Shown: positions 47,478 to 58,100 of the stretch, in pieces
Position numbering within the stretch: the first letter of the stretch is position 1
Layout of the letters: each line of letters begins with the position of its first letter
Source of the DNA: Tritrichomonas musculus
Taxonomy: Eukaryota; Parabasalia; Tritrichomonadida; Tritrichomonadidae
Direction: 5' to 3'
NCBI GenBank assembly: GCA_039105265.1
Contig: JAPFFF010000002.1
Coordinates: 1,674,001 to 1,738,000 of the forward strand
Length of the DNA: 64,000 bases
Notes under the pieces: model-generated
Seen by the model: only the letters and a program-made list of their open reading frames with translations
What the model was told of the DNA's origin: nothing
The model's database searches: none
Position numbers and translations under genes: made by a program

Positions 47478-48002
47478 ATGATTAAGAAGAGGGGTACAAC
47501 CAATGGAGTTCAAGCAAATGTATCTTTAGAACCATCAGCAGCTGCATCATCTACATCAAACATCAACAACAACATTATTATTAATAAGAGAGATGATGGC
47601 AAGGAAGACATTGTTATTACAAGAGACATTGGAGTGCAAACTGAACCTGTTGAAGTTGAACCAGATGTACGTAATGTTATACTTGAAGCATATGCACAAA
47701 TACTACTTAATCAAGACAAAGCACTACTAGCTAACATTATATCAAAGAAATGCATCATAGTACCTATTGAATCTCTTAGCAACATCATCAAAGCAATACT
47801 ACATGTTAGTGAGGTTGAAGTACAACTTAATGAAGATGTTGGATGTTGTGCAGCTAAGAGCAATCCAATAAGAAAAATAGATGCTATTAAGATTATTAAA
47901 GATAATGGAGAGGTAGTCATTGACTTGAAACAAGTATATAATAAAGAATATAATGAGCTTGTTAATAATTATCATGTATGCTTAAAATATTGCATAGTAT
48001 AA
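47478..48002 (+). CDS. Conserved GC-C domain protein with GVQT motif, block C
   Basis: 174 residues. The N-terminal third is disordered and Asn/Ser-rich. DIGVQTEPVE lies near residue 53. The conserved C-terminal domain runs from NVILEAYAQILLNQDKALLA through NEDVGCCAAKSNPIRKI to a final YHVCLKYC. Homologues are 18717-19244 (block B, broken) and 4936-5589 (block A). The cysteines may bind metal. Function unknown. Confidence 0.7.
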   Translation: MIKKRGTTNGVQANVSLEPSAAASSTSNINNNIIINKRDDGKEDIVITRDIGVQTEPVEVEPDVRNVILEAYAQILLNQDKALLANIISKKCIIVPIESLSNIIKAILHVSEVEVQLNEDVGCCAAKSNPIRKIDAIKIIKDNGEVVIDLKQVYNKEYNELVNNYHVCLKYCIV

Positions 48003-48055
48003 AAAAAGACATATATAAAAAAAACTTAAAATTAGAAGTAATTATTTTTTTACTC

Positions 48056-48427
48056 TTACTCCTTGTCTTTTGGAGATGAAGCTTCTTGTTCATCTTCATC
48101 ATCTTCTTCTTGTGTCTCTTGCGAGTCAGGCACTATAGGCACGTGAAAGCCAATAGATTTTGGTGTTGTAGATTGAGGAATCTTTTTATGAAAAACCTCG
48201 CAGGTAGTGAGATTCATTTGAGTAAGTGCTTCAGCAATCTTGTTCATGTTTGCTTGTATCAAAGGGTCATAGATGGTGCAGACATTAGATGATGTCGAGT
48301 TTATTATTTTTTGGTTGAACAGAAATATCACCTCTTTAATAGCATTGGCTATTTCAACATGAGCATTTTTGATAGCTAGCTTTTGCTGTTTTTGGAATTC
48401 TTTGAAGTCATTTCCAGAACGCGACAT
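48056..48427 (-). CDS. Unknown helical protein with acidic tail
   Basis: 123 residues on the opposite strand to its neighbours: helical N-terminus (MSRSGNDFKEFQKQQKLAIK), a middle with KIAEALTQMNLTTCEVF and an acidic C-terminal tail (QEEDDEDEQEASSPKDKE). Divergent from the AT-hook gene at 48504. No homologue in the window. Possibly regulatory. Confidence 0.5.
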   Translation of the reverse strand: MSRSGNDFKEFQKQQKLAIKNAHVEIANAIKEVIFLFNQKIINSTSSNVCTIYDPLIQANMNKIAEALTQMNLTTCEVFHKKIPQSTTPKSIGFHVPIVPDSQETQEEDDEDEQEASSPKDKE

Positions 48428-48503
48428 TTTAAAAAATGAAGTGATTTTGTTTGCGAATATTCAATTTTCAAAAATAATTCAATTTTTTTTCTCGAATGAA
48501 ATC

Positions 48504-48749
48504 ATGAGCCAAAATTTAGATTTGGGTGAGTTCAAGGAAACAGCTATCATCAAGAAGTTGAAGAAGTCCAAGAGTAACAACAACCTCAAAAATATTGATA
48601 CTGCAAAAACTGAAACAACAGAAAAACGTGGTAGAAAGCAAAAGTATGCAACTGTTGAAGAACGAAATGAAGCACGTAAACAACAGCAAAAGGCATATCG
48701 TGAAAGAAAGAAAAGAGAAGTACAAAGTATGAAGGAAAAAATAATGTGA
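48504..48749 (+). CDS. Basic AT-hook/bZIP-like protein, block C
   Basis: I choose the ATG at 48504 (MSQNLDLGEFKETAIIKKL), since homology to the block B protein begins there; the frame is open further upstream. 81 residues with KRGRKQKY and a basic helix EERNEARKQQQKAYRERKKR. Likely DNA-binding. Its 3' end runs into the 19-bp tandem array. Confidence 0.65.
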   Translation: MSQNLDLGEFKETAIIKKLKKSKSNNNLKNIDTAKTETTEKRGRKQKYATVEERNEARKQQQKAYRERKKREVQSMKEKIM

Positions 48750-48778
48750 AAGCAAAAAGGTAGTATGAAAGCAAAAAG

Positions 48779-49025
48779 GTAGCTTATGAAGAATGAGGTA
48801 GCTTATGAGGAAAAAGGTAGCTTATGAGGAAAAAGGTAGCTTATGAGGAAAAAGGTAGCTTATGAGGAAAAAGGTAGCTTATGAGGAAAAAGGTAGCTTA
48901 TGAGGAAAAAGGTAGCTTATGAGGAAAAAGGTAGCTTATGAGGAAAAAGGTAGCTTATGAGGAAAAAGGTAGCTTATGAGGAAAAAGGTAGCTTATGAGG
49001 AAAAAGGTAGCTTATGAGGAAAAAC
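48779..49025. repeat. 19-bp tandem repeat, about 13 units
   Basis: Unit GGTAGCTTATGAGGAAAAA, with the first units slightly diverged (period 18 once) and later ones identical. It lies between the 3' ends of convergent genes. The unit length is not a multiple of three and every frame meets TGA or TAG, so it is non-coding. Near-perfect identity shows recent slippage expansion. Confidence 0.9.
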
Positions 49026-49057
49026 ATGTAGTTAAAAAAAAAAACTTTTTTTTTTAG

Positions 49058-49483
49058 TTATTCATTTTTCTTGTAGTACATTGTGATGAACTTCTTGTTT
49101 CTTTTCACTTTCTTATGTGTAAAGTGTCTCTTTGTTCCATCGAGATGCCCGAAACCAAGTCGAGTAATAGATAGTTCATGACCAAAGAACATGTTGTACA
49201 AGTTAACAATGTCTCTTGCAGGATAACAATCTTTTTCGAGGCTGTCAAACCATTCATCATACCTCTTTTTTTGTTTTGCTCGAAGTCGATGTGCATTATT
49301 TTCAAGAGCATGAGCATAATTTTCACACATCGTTCTTAAATTTGATGTATCATCTTCAACTTTTAGTTGAGATATTTTTTTCGACATGTTTATATTAATT
49401 TTGTAGTCGAATGAATCATGATCTTTAGGAGGTGTTTGTTTTTGTAAAATATCTTCTATTTTATCTTCTTCTTCATTCATCAT
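49058..49483 (-). CDS. Unknown basic protein
   Basis: 141 residues. Acidic N-terminus, then a helical region (LRTMCENYAHALENNAHRLR, EWFDSLEKDCYPARDIVNLY) and a basic C-terminus (LGFGHLDGTKRHFTHKKVKRNKKF). The C-terminal part has the look of a small nucleic-acid-binding winged-helix tail, but I cannot name a family. Convergent with the AT-hook gene across the 19-bp array. Confidence 0.5.
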   Translation of the reverse strand: MMNEEEDKIEDILQKQTPPKDHDSFDYKININMSKKISQLKVEDDTSNLRTMCENYAHALENNAHRLRAKQKKRYDEWFDSLEKDCYPARDIVNLYNMFFGHELSITRLGFGHLDGTKRHFTHKKVKRNKKFITMYYKKNE

Positions 49484-49673
49484 TAATAAAATAATAGTGA
49501 TATTAATAAATATATTTTTTTAAAATTTCAATATATTTTATTTTTTTTAATTCAATTTTTGAATTTTTATAGTTAATGTAACTTTTTCAAAGAAAAATAT
49601 CTACCTTCGAGTTTTTCTACGAAATTTAAAATTTAGTGATATCAACTAGAAAATAGATCATTTTTATACTTGT

Positions 49674-51089
49674 ATGTCATACAACTACAGCTCAGACAGC
49701 GATGTTAGTCTATTTGACTCGATCGAGCAATCGGGTCAACAAGCTCCACCATCAGATCCGCCATCAGCTCCACCCACAGAAATTTGGCTCAAGAACATGA
49801 CCCCAGAACAACTCGAATCCATGCGACAGTACATCATGAAGCAACAAGAAGAAGCAGCAGCTAGAAAGAAGAAGCAGCAAGAAGAAGAAGCAGCTAGATT
49901 GAAGAAGAAGCAAGAAGAAGAAGAAGCAGCTAGATTGAAGAAGCAGCAAGAAGAAGAAGAAGCAGCTAGATTGAAGAAGCAGCAAGAAGAAGAAGCAAGA
50001 AGGAAGAAGAAGCAAGAAGAAGAAGCATTAGCAAGATTGAAGCAAGAAGACGATGCAAGAAGGAAGAATCCATATGTTCCATATGTTCCAATTTCCAATA
50101 AAGTCTTTCCACCACCTCGCTCATATAATATAATACAAGTTCCTCCACCTCCTCCACCTCCTTCTAATCAACAAATACCACCACCTCCAAGAGTTCTCGC
50201 TAGACCATCTGCATTTGTCGAGAATCAAAAACTCGGTTCCAATCCAAAAGAAGAAACAAAGATAGAAGGAGAAGAAGAAGAAGTTGATCATGAACAAGAA
50301 CCATCACCAGCTCGCAAAGAACCATATAAGCCACCGAAAAGTGTTCATGAAATGAAATCCAATAGTGATTATAAGGAGGATAATGTTCGTCCATTCGACT
50401 TTCGAGAAGAAATGGAACAATTAATAGAAGAAAATGAAAACTTGAAAGAACGATTAACGAAGTTGGAGGAGAAAATGACTGGTGTAGAATTTCACATTGA
50501 AGACATCAATCACAATGCTGAAGAACTCAGGAAAGACATTGATAATAACGACGAATACGCACTCGAGCTGATGAAATTGGAACTTGCTCCAAAAAAGGTG
50601 GCGAAGTACATTAACAAAATTCACGATCTAAAGAAGGACGTGGCGGATCTGAAAAATGCTCAACAAGCTGGTCCTCCAACAGATGATGCATTTGCTGAAA
50701 AGTTGGCAAGATCGAGATTGATGATGGTAGAAGCTGATTATCTTCGAAACATGTTGGAAGCTGTTGAATCATATGACAAGAAAAAAGCACCAGATCAGAC
50801 GAGCGTGTTCAAGTCCTATGGATGGAAGTTGTCCAATTGCGTTTATCATCTTCGACAATACTTATCACAAGAAGAGAAAGAGAAGTTGGACAAAGCATGC
50901 AGCTTCGAGAGAAGTGGAAGGAAGCAATCACCGAAGCAAGTGCTGAAAGCCATGAGGCAATGGGGTGAATCAATGGAGAAGAACGAAATTCAACGGAACT
51001 CTGAATCGAAGGTGAAAGGAAATGAGTTCCAATATCATTTTCCACATCTCGATGATAATGTCGTTGATGATGATGATTACCCCCAATAA
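49674..51089 (+). CDS. Large coiled-coil protein with KKQEEEEAARL repeats
   Basis: 471 residues. The N-terminal 60 are polar/Pro-rich. Residues about 60-135 are a near-perfect repeat of QEEEEAARLKKQ type encoded by tandem DNA units, which should form a long single alpha helix or coiled coil. A proline segment (PPPPPPPSNQQIPPPP) follows. The C-terminal half has heptads (MEQLIEENENLKERLTKLEE) and a helical domain. It may be a scaffold or the terminal/priming accessory, as it lies directly before the polymerase, but there is no direct evidence. Confidence 0.6.
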   Translation: MSYNYSSDSDVSLFDSIEQSGQQAPPSDPPSAPPTEIWLKNMTPEQLESMRQYIMKQQEEAAARKKKQQEEEAARLKKKQEEEEAARLKKQQEEEEAARLKKQQEEEARRKKKQEEEALARLKQEDDARRKNPYVPYVPISNKVFPPPRSYNIIQVPPPPPPPSNQQIPPPPRVLARPSAFVENQKLGSNPKEETKIEGEEEEVDHEQEPSPARKEPYKPPKSVHEMKSNSDYKEDNVRPFDFREEMEQLIEENENLKERLTKLEEKMTGVEFHIEDINHNAEELRKDIDNNDEYALELMKLELAPKKVAKYINKIHDLKKDVADLKNAQQAGPPTDDAFAEKLARSRLMMVEADYLRNMLEAVESYDKKKAPDQTSVFKSYGWKLSNCVYHLRQYLSQEEKEKLDKACSFERSGRKQSPKQVLKAMRQWGESMEKNEIQRNSESKVKGNEFQYHFPHLDDNVVDDDDYPQ

Positions 51090-51163
51090 GATAGGTCATA
51101 ACTAAAAAAATAATTTTTTTAACTTTTTCTTTGTTTTTATTTTTATCGTTTCACTTTTATTTT

Positions 51164-54100
51164 ATGTTAAACATGAACAAGGACATTGAAGATAATTTTT
51201 TAGATGCTATTGGAGATGTCTATGCTGATACAAAATCACAGTTTCGTCGTGAATATAATCGACGTGCAAAACAATACCAAAAGAAAGACAAATTTAAAGA
51301 AGAAATGAGGAAGCTCATGATTCCTGCAGGACAAGGTATTGGTTTTGCTACAGACATCAATCAAGATGAAGATAAGAGGTACGCATTTACGGAAGCACTA
51401 CGACAGATACATAAAAAGAAAAATGTTGGAAGACCTATTGTTAAAGCAATTGCACTTGATGGAACTTATAAGTACTTCACACTCAGTGATAAGCACAACA
51501 TCGAAAGTACATTAGGTCATATAACAGGAGAACTTGATTTAAGTGAAGACCAATCAGACACTAATCCATATATCTCAAACATGTTCATTCCAGTTCGATA
51601 TGAGGTACAATTTATTGACATGAACAAAACAAATGATGGTGTTCATTTTAGAACCAAGATGCAAGATATGGATACTCATGAAATCTATGATGATGAAGTC
51701 GAAATTGATGAAGACTATCGAAATACACCAGAAGGTAGTTTTTTCCCATACATCAATCTATCACCTATAGACTTATCTACATACCAAATCTTTCATGAGG
51801 TAAGGAAAGAGAACTACAGAGATAATTGTTTTGTATATGCTTGTATACAATCAGGTGTGTTCACTGATGATGAAATAGATGACTTACGATTTTTTGTTCA
51901 AACAAGAGCCATACCTAATAACAAGATAGAAGAAGTAGCTAAAAAGTTCAAGTGCAATTTTAGTATCATTAGAATTGTTGAACAACCTGATAAATACAAG
52001 TATGAAACAAGAATCAACACCAGAAAGAAAAAATGGTCTGTTGATTTTAAAAGAGAAGTTAACCTGATATTGTTCAAAGACCATTATATGCTCAACAGGA
52101 AAATACCTTGTACATTATTCTACCTTCAACACTATGAAGAACTTGATAGAACATTTGCATATATGCCTTTTGACAAAAGATGTATGATAGCAAGATTGGA
52201 GAAAAATGGAAAGACTGTCAAAGACTATAAACATGAAGGAATCAAACCAATAACCTTTTTCCAAAAGATGTTTGAGTTACATCTATTTGAAGAAATCAAA
52301 GCATGCGAAATGGATATTATCAACACAACTGAATATGAACATGTTAATGACTATGTAAGTCTCGAATATAATGCAGAACAAAGTACAAGACTCATTGAGA
52401 ATAATAAAAAGAAACAAAATACATGGTCAAGGATTTATTATAGCGACTTCGAAACAAACTCTACAGTCAGTCCACATATACCATATCTCAATTGTACGAT
52501 CTTTCGAGATGGTGCCAACATACATAAAATATCTATTCAAGGTGAAGATTGTGGACAGAAGCTCTTGAATTATTTATGGAGTGGTTCATTAACATATTTT
52601 CATAACCTCAAGTATGATGCATGTTTTTTCATTAACACACCTGGATGGGATACACAGATAACAGAACGAAGTGGAACTGTGTTGCAAATCATCATGACAT
52701 TATTCGAAGAAGGTACAAGGAAAGTCAAAAAGCGATTAACATTCAGGAACTCATATAGTATAATACCTCAAGCATTAAGTAAATTTGCTACAATGTTCAA
52801 CCTCAATGTTCACAAGGAAGTCATGGCATATAAGCTATATACACAAGAGAACATTCAAAGAAGAATTGTTGATGCTACTGAGTTCCAACAGCAATACATC
52901 GATGAAAATGCAGATAAGTTATCGAAAGCACAACTTGATGCAAACTGCAAGCAGATTATCGAAAATGCAAAAATCGCAAATTGCTATAATGATGGCAAAA
53001 TCGACATCATTAAATATGCCATCTTCTATTGTTTCAAGGACTGTATTGTTTTGATGAAGGGAATGGAAAAATTTAATGAAGACCTGAAAGCAGTCTTTAA
53101 AGAAACAAAGACAGATATGTATGGTGTTCATGATTTTATATCTATAAGTGCTATTGGATACTGCTTTGCCAAGAAATATGGTTGCTTTGATGGATGTTAT
53201 GAACTATCAGGTAAGTGTCAAGACTTCATACAACGATGTGTCTCTGGTGGAAGAACAATGACAGCAGGTAATGAAAAGCAATACATCGAAGGAAAGATAC
53301 AAGACTTTGATGCAGTTAGCTTATATCCATCTGCAATGTATGTTATGGATGGTATACCATTAGGAAGACCTAAAGTAATACCACAAGGTACAACACATGA
53401 ACAACTTATGCAATATGATACATTCTTTATCGAAGTCAACATCAAGAAACTCGAATGTAAATCAAAAGAGCCATATAAATTTGGACAAGTATTTACAAGG
53501 AATGAAGCAGGTAGTAAAATATTCGGCAATTTCCTTGTTGACCATTATTATATCGATAAAGTAGGTCTCATGGACTTGTTCGAATTTTATGATGTTGAAT
53601 ATGAGTTAATACGTGGCTATTACTTTGATGAAGGATTTAACAAGAAAATCAATGAGTTCATTGAGAAGCTCTTTAATCTCAGGGCAAGTTATAAAAAGCA
53701 AAAGAACCCTCTTGAACAAACAATAAAGCTCCTCCTCAACTCCATATATGGCAAGTCAATATTGAAAGCAACAAAGACTGAAACCAAGACAGTACCAAAA
53801 AGCCAACTATACAAGTACCTCTGGAGGAACTACAACTTTATCAAGGAGGTTGTTGAAGATGCTAATATTGATAAGTGCTATGTCAAGAAGTTGAAACCAA
53901 TTAATGACCATTTCAACCTACCTCAATTTGGTGCAAGCGTTCTCTCTTGGAGTAAGCACTTAATGAACAGGGTTATGGCTACAGCTGAGCAAGCAGGTAT
54001 ACCTATCTTTTATCAAGATACTGATAGTATGCATGTACTTGAAAAAGATGTACCAAGGATAGCTGACTTATTCCAGTTCAAGTATCATCAACCTCTTATT

Positions 54101-54448
54101 GGAAAAAATATGTGTCAGTTTCATAATGACTTTGATGAGTTCGAAGGTAGTCAAGGGGAAATACACTCAAGAAAACTCATTGCACTTGGTAAAAAGAGCT
54201 ACCTCGATATCTTGGTTGATGAACAAGGAAATGAAGGATATCATATTAGACTCAAAGGAATTCCAAAACAAGTTATTCTCAACAAGTGCAAAAGGATGGA
54301 TATCTCAGTTGAAGAGCTTTTTGAAAGAATGCATGAAGGAGAAAGTATGACATTTGATTTGTTGGATGGTTCGAATGCATTCAGGAAGTCAAAGACATTT
54401 CAACAAACCAACTTACCTAAATTTGCACGTACTCTTAGGTTTACTTAG
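51164..54448 (+). CDS. POLB: Protein-primed DNA polymerase B, block C
   Basis: About 1094 residues from ATG 51164 (51173 is an alternative; the upstream open frame is hydrophobic leader translation). Motifs: ExoI YSDFETN (about 425), ExoII YFHNLKYDA (about 480), ExoIII YCFKDC (about 622), PolA DAVSLYPSA (about 714), PolB KLLLNSIYGKS (about 856), PolC YQDTDS (about 950), GKKSYLD (about 1010). The N-terminal extension includes RDNCFVYACIQSG (about 219) and LILFKDHYML (about 302), a Cys/His pair resembling OTU-like cysteine protease motifs. Replicates the linear genome by protein priming. Intact; no HNH insert, unlike block A. Confidence 0.9.
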   Translation: MLNMNKDIEDNFLDAIGDVYADTKSQFRREYNRRAKQYQKKDKFKEEMRKLMIPAGQGIGFATDINQDEDKRYAFTEALRQIHKKKNVGRPIVKAIALDGTYKYFTLSDKHNIESTLGHITGELDLSEDQSDTNPYISNMFIPVRYEVQFIDMNKTNDGVHFRTKMQDMDTHEIYDDEVEIDEDYRNTPEGSFFPYINLSPIDLSTYQIFHEVRKENYRDNCFVYACIQSGVFTDDEIDDLRFFVQTRAIPNNKIEEVAKKFKCNFSIIRIVEQPDKYKYETRINTRKKKWSVDFKREVNLILFKDHYMLNRKIPCTLFYLQHYEELDRTFAYMPFDKRCMIARLEKNGKTVKDYKHEGIKPITFFQKMFELHLFEEIKACEMDIINTTEYEHVNDYVSLEYNAEQSTRLIENNKKKQNTWSRIYYSDFETNSTVSPHIPYLNCTIFRDGANIHKISIQGEDCGQKLLNYLWSGSLTYFHNLKYDACFFINTPGWDTQITERSGTVLQIIMTLFEEGTRKVKKRLTFRNSYSIIPQALSKFATMFNLNVHKEVMAYKLYTQENIQRRIVDATEFQQQYIDENADKLSKAQLDANCKQIIENAKIANCYNDGKIDIIKYAIFYCFKDCIVLMKGMEKFNEDLKAVFKETKTDMYGVHDFISISAIGYCFAKKYGCFDGCYELSGKCQDFIQRCVSGGRTMTAGNEKQYIEGKIQDFDAVSLYPSAMYVMDGIPLGRPKVIPQGTTHEQLMQYDTFFIEVNIKKLECKSKEPYKFGQVFTRNEAGSKIFGNFLVDHYYIDKVGLMDLFEFYDVEYELIRGYYFDEGFNKKINEFIEKLFNLRASYKKQKNPLEQTIKLLLNSIYGKSILKATKTETKTVPKSQLYKYLWRNYNFIKEVVEDANIDKCYVKKLKPINDHFNLPQFGASVLSWSKHLMNRVMATAEQAGIPIFYQDTDSMHVLEKDVPRIADLFQFKYHQPLIGKNMCQFHNDFDEFEGSQGEIHSRKLIALGKKSYLDILVDEQGNEGYHIRLKGIPKQVILNKCKRMDISVEELFERMHEGESMTFDLLDGSNAFRKSKTFQQTNLPKFARTLRFT

Positions 54449-55181
54449 TTATAACATCATTGATATCAGTCGAGTTAGATGGTTTAATTTTGATAGTTAT
54501 GAACAAAGGACTTTTTAACAATATCGGCTGGTATTGAAAATCTACTAAACTTAATTCTAAAAACTTTAATGAATCTGTAAATGTTTTTATTTTTAAAGGC
54601 TTACCCTCAGTCTCGAAATCATAGATAAGTGGTTTCTTATCTACAGTGAAGGTATTTATTGTACCAATAACTGAAGGTGTATATTGTTGTTCACCTATAT
54701 TCGAGTATATGGCATTACCTTGTAGAGATACTAGATACAACTTAGTATGATTTAATATTGGTATATCTTTTATTATATAGGTTGTATTAGCAGGTAACTC
54801 TAAAGGCAATGGAGTATTATAAAGACCAGTTACTAATGCAGCTCGATGAGTTAAAGACGTAATGGTAGTCTTCATTGTGGTTTTTATTTGGAATGTTCTT
54901 GTTTCTTGTTTATACTCCCATTGAAACCAAGACATTAAATTTAATACCGATTGTAATTCTTTGATTGTATAAGAAAATTTAGGAGTTCGAAAATAGGCTT
55001 TAATAGGTACTGAATCACTTGACATCTCAATATAATCTTCATCATTGGTTAACAGAATATTACTCAAGGTGCTTAATGAAGATACATAATACTTGACATA
55101 TTTACACTTCCAAGGTATATCTAAATTAACTGATACCTTATTATATTCATCTGCATTTGTGCTTTGTACTGATACTAGCAT
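54441..55181 (-). CDS. Beta-rich structural protein, possible penton
   Basis: 246 residues on the opposite strand, between polymerase and fibre genes. Alternating beta segments end in LKFLELSLVDFQYQPILL followed by LFITIKIKP. This resembles the closing strands of Polinton minor capsid/penton proteins. It competes with 40705-41709 for the penton role; a structure search would decide. Its 3' end overlaps the polymerase stop by eight bases and its start is 16 bases from the divergent 55198 start. Confidence 0.55.
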   Translation of the reverse strand: MLVSVQSTNADEYNKVSVNLDIPWKCKYVKYYVSSLSTLSNILLTNDEDYIEMSSDSVPIKAYFRTPKFSYTIKELQSVLNLMSWFQWEYKQETRTFQIKTTMKTTITSLTHRAALVTGLYNTPLPLELPANTTYIIKDIPILNHTKLYLVSLQGNAIYSNIGEQQYTPSVIGTINTFTVDKKPLIYDFETEGKPLKIKTFTDSLKFLELSLVDFQYQPILLKSPLFITIKIKPSNSTDINDVITK

Positions 55182-55197
55182 TTTATTATATCCTAAA

Positions 55198-58100
55198 ATG
55201 TCAATTAAAGTTTATTCTTTGTTATCAGGAGAAACAGAGAAGCTAAAAGACAAAGACATAGAGATAAGTGTTAATGATGAAAACAACATCGATATCATAA
55301 GAGGTGGAGACCCTAAAGATTATCCAAAATTCAGTTGCTTATATAATAAGGAAGAGATAGACATAAAATTGGTTAGTGACTATCTGGATAAAAATGGGCT
55401 CGAGTCTTTTGGTGCTCTTAACATTATGGGAGGTAAAGGTATATATACATGGAATACTGATGGTACACTAACGACAAAAATACAATATTGTGCTAGTCTC
55501 AATAAACTATATGAAAGATTAAGAGACAGTGCTAAAAATTTGGAAGTCTTTTTAACTAAAATGAGGGAAGATGTAGATTCTGGTATTGCACCAGGAGCTA
55601 CCTTAAAATATTTTACTGGAGAGATAAGTGATAAAGATATAATAGAAGAAGAATATGATGTTAGTACATATAAGAAGTTAATAGAAGCATTAACAGCGAA
55701 TCAAAAAGGTATGTTAGATGTTATGAATTTAATGATTCAAAATATAGATGAAGTTAATAATGCAATTGTTCCAAGTATCGATTGGAATACATTAAAGGAC
55801 TTAAAAATAATTGTCGAACATGTAGATGAAACTACCAAAGCAATTACCTATGGAACAGATACAATAAAACCTAAAAACATGGAAACTATAATAAAAGAGT
55901 TAAGTACAAGTAATGATAATATATCAAAGTGGATAAAAAATAATACTGTTGATTTTACTGAAATTGAGCCCATTAAATATGTAGATTTAAAAGTTAATGA
56001 AACTACTAATGAAACTATCTTTGATGTCAATGAGACAAAGATAAATAACATGAAAGACTTTGCTGAGAAAACAAATACAACAGCTGCTAATATTACTAAA
56101 TGGATAGATGCATTAAATGATCAAACCATAAGTTATGAGACTCTCTTGAACTTAACAGGTGGTAATACTTCCATGTGCCTAATTAATAAAACAACTGGTG
56201 AACCAGAAATACATGAGGTTAAAATAGAAATTGATGAAACACCACCACCTACTCCAACACCTGAGCCAACTCCAGACCCTACACCTACACCTACGCCTAC
56301 TCCAACTGAACCACCAAAAGAGTTAGTTAACAAAGAAGATATGGTTTATGTAATTCCTCCTATTGATGAATTAAAGAAACTCGAAGAATATACGATTCCA
56401 AAAATAATAGAACCAGAAGTACTCAAATTAACAGTATCCAAGTTTTGGTTATATAGTAAAGAGACAATAGGATGGATAAAAGACTTATTGTATAATATCA
56501 TTTCAACTACCCTATCTCTTGCTAAACAGCCTATTAAATTAACTTATAAAACAATTGCTTTTGCGACAAAAGAATTTATGAAGATTATATATAACTTATT
56601 TTATTTTATCTGGTATGGTATTGATAGTATTGTGGATATTGCATATGAAGCTGTTAAAGATAATGAAAAAGTGGGGGTAATCTTTTATATTGGAGGAGAA
56701 GATGCAGATGCTGACTTTAAGGATGTAGATTTGCATCAGGTCATTGATGAGATAAAAGAATTGACACCAAGACTTAATAACAAAATTGATGAATTAAAGA
56801 ATGAAGGAATTCGAATGATTAAAATAGCATATAGCTCATTTACATTATTTTGGAGCAACTTATGGCACTTCATAGTTGATTTTATCATGAACTACCCGAA
56901 TTTAGTTAATAATATTATACAGATAGGCGGAAATTGGATAGATGCTCAATTTTGGCAATATATAGGAGGTTATTCTGATTTAATTCTGTATGTTTACGTA
57001 ATACTTGTATATGCAATCGCTGGGGGTTTAGGCGTTGGGGCATTTTGTTTATGTGTAATTCTAATAGCTGCCCTTTTCGAACCAATAGGAAGAGGTGCCC
57101 AATGGATTGTAAATAAGATTACACGACATCCTCCTGCTCCTCATGCTCGTACACTTGAAGTTGATGATAATGACGTTGTTAATACTGATGATGAAAATAG
57201 CTTTGATATTGTTGACCCTGATGGAAATAAAATTGTAATTGAGATTGATGATGATATATTAGAAGTATTTCGAAATCAATATAACTCATTGGTCTCCAAA
57301 TATCAAACAATCTATGATGTTGTTCCCTCTACTCCATCAACTGACTCCAAGTATTTTACCTTGAAGGAATCAGACCAGTTATATTTATATAGACCATCTA
57401 AGACGTATGAAGAATCCAATTATTATTGTATGAGATGGGATATAGATAAAGATTATGACATACCACAAAATTTAGTATTTAGATTCAAAGACTATCTATT
57501 TGGTCATAACTGGGAATTAACATGGGATGGTAAAAATTGGACAGGAAATAATTGTCAAAACATGTGTACAGAAAAGATATCATACATGAACACAAATAAC
57601 GGTGCGCCTGCTTTAACAATCAAACATAACGAAAGAATTGGGAGATGGATAAAAGGAACAATAAAGGAAGATTTAACTGATGATGATAATTATGCTCATA
57701 TCTTGAAAGATTATCTTACCAATTGGAGGGTTGTTAAGAAAGATGGAACCATATTAAGTGAAGGAATAACTGCAACTTTTGATTCAAGTGGTTCAGGTAC
57801 TTTTACTCAAGATGGATATAAATATGAACAAGCTAGAATGTATGTTGATGCACCAAGTGGATTAAATGCAGATGATGGATTATATGTTTATGCTGACCTA
57901 AATATTAATGGAAATATAACTGAATTAAAATGGGATTGTCATCCTACTCATTGTATTAATTCAGGTGTTATGCATACCTATGGGTCAAATCCTTGTCTCG
58001 AATCATTTAATTATCATCGAGAAAAAAGGCATTCCATTAAAATCATTGAAGGATTTAATCATAAGAACATTCGAATATATATAGAGAAAGAATTCTTTGA

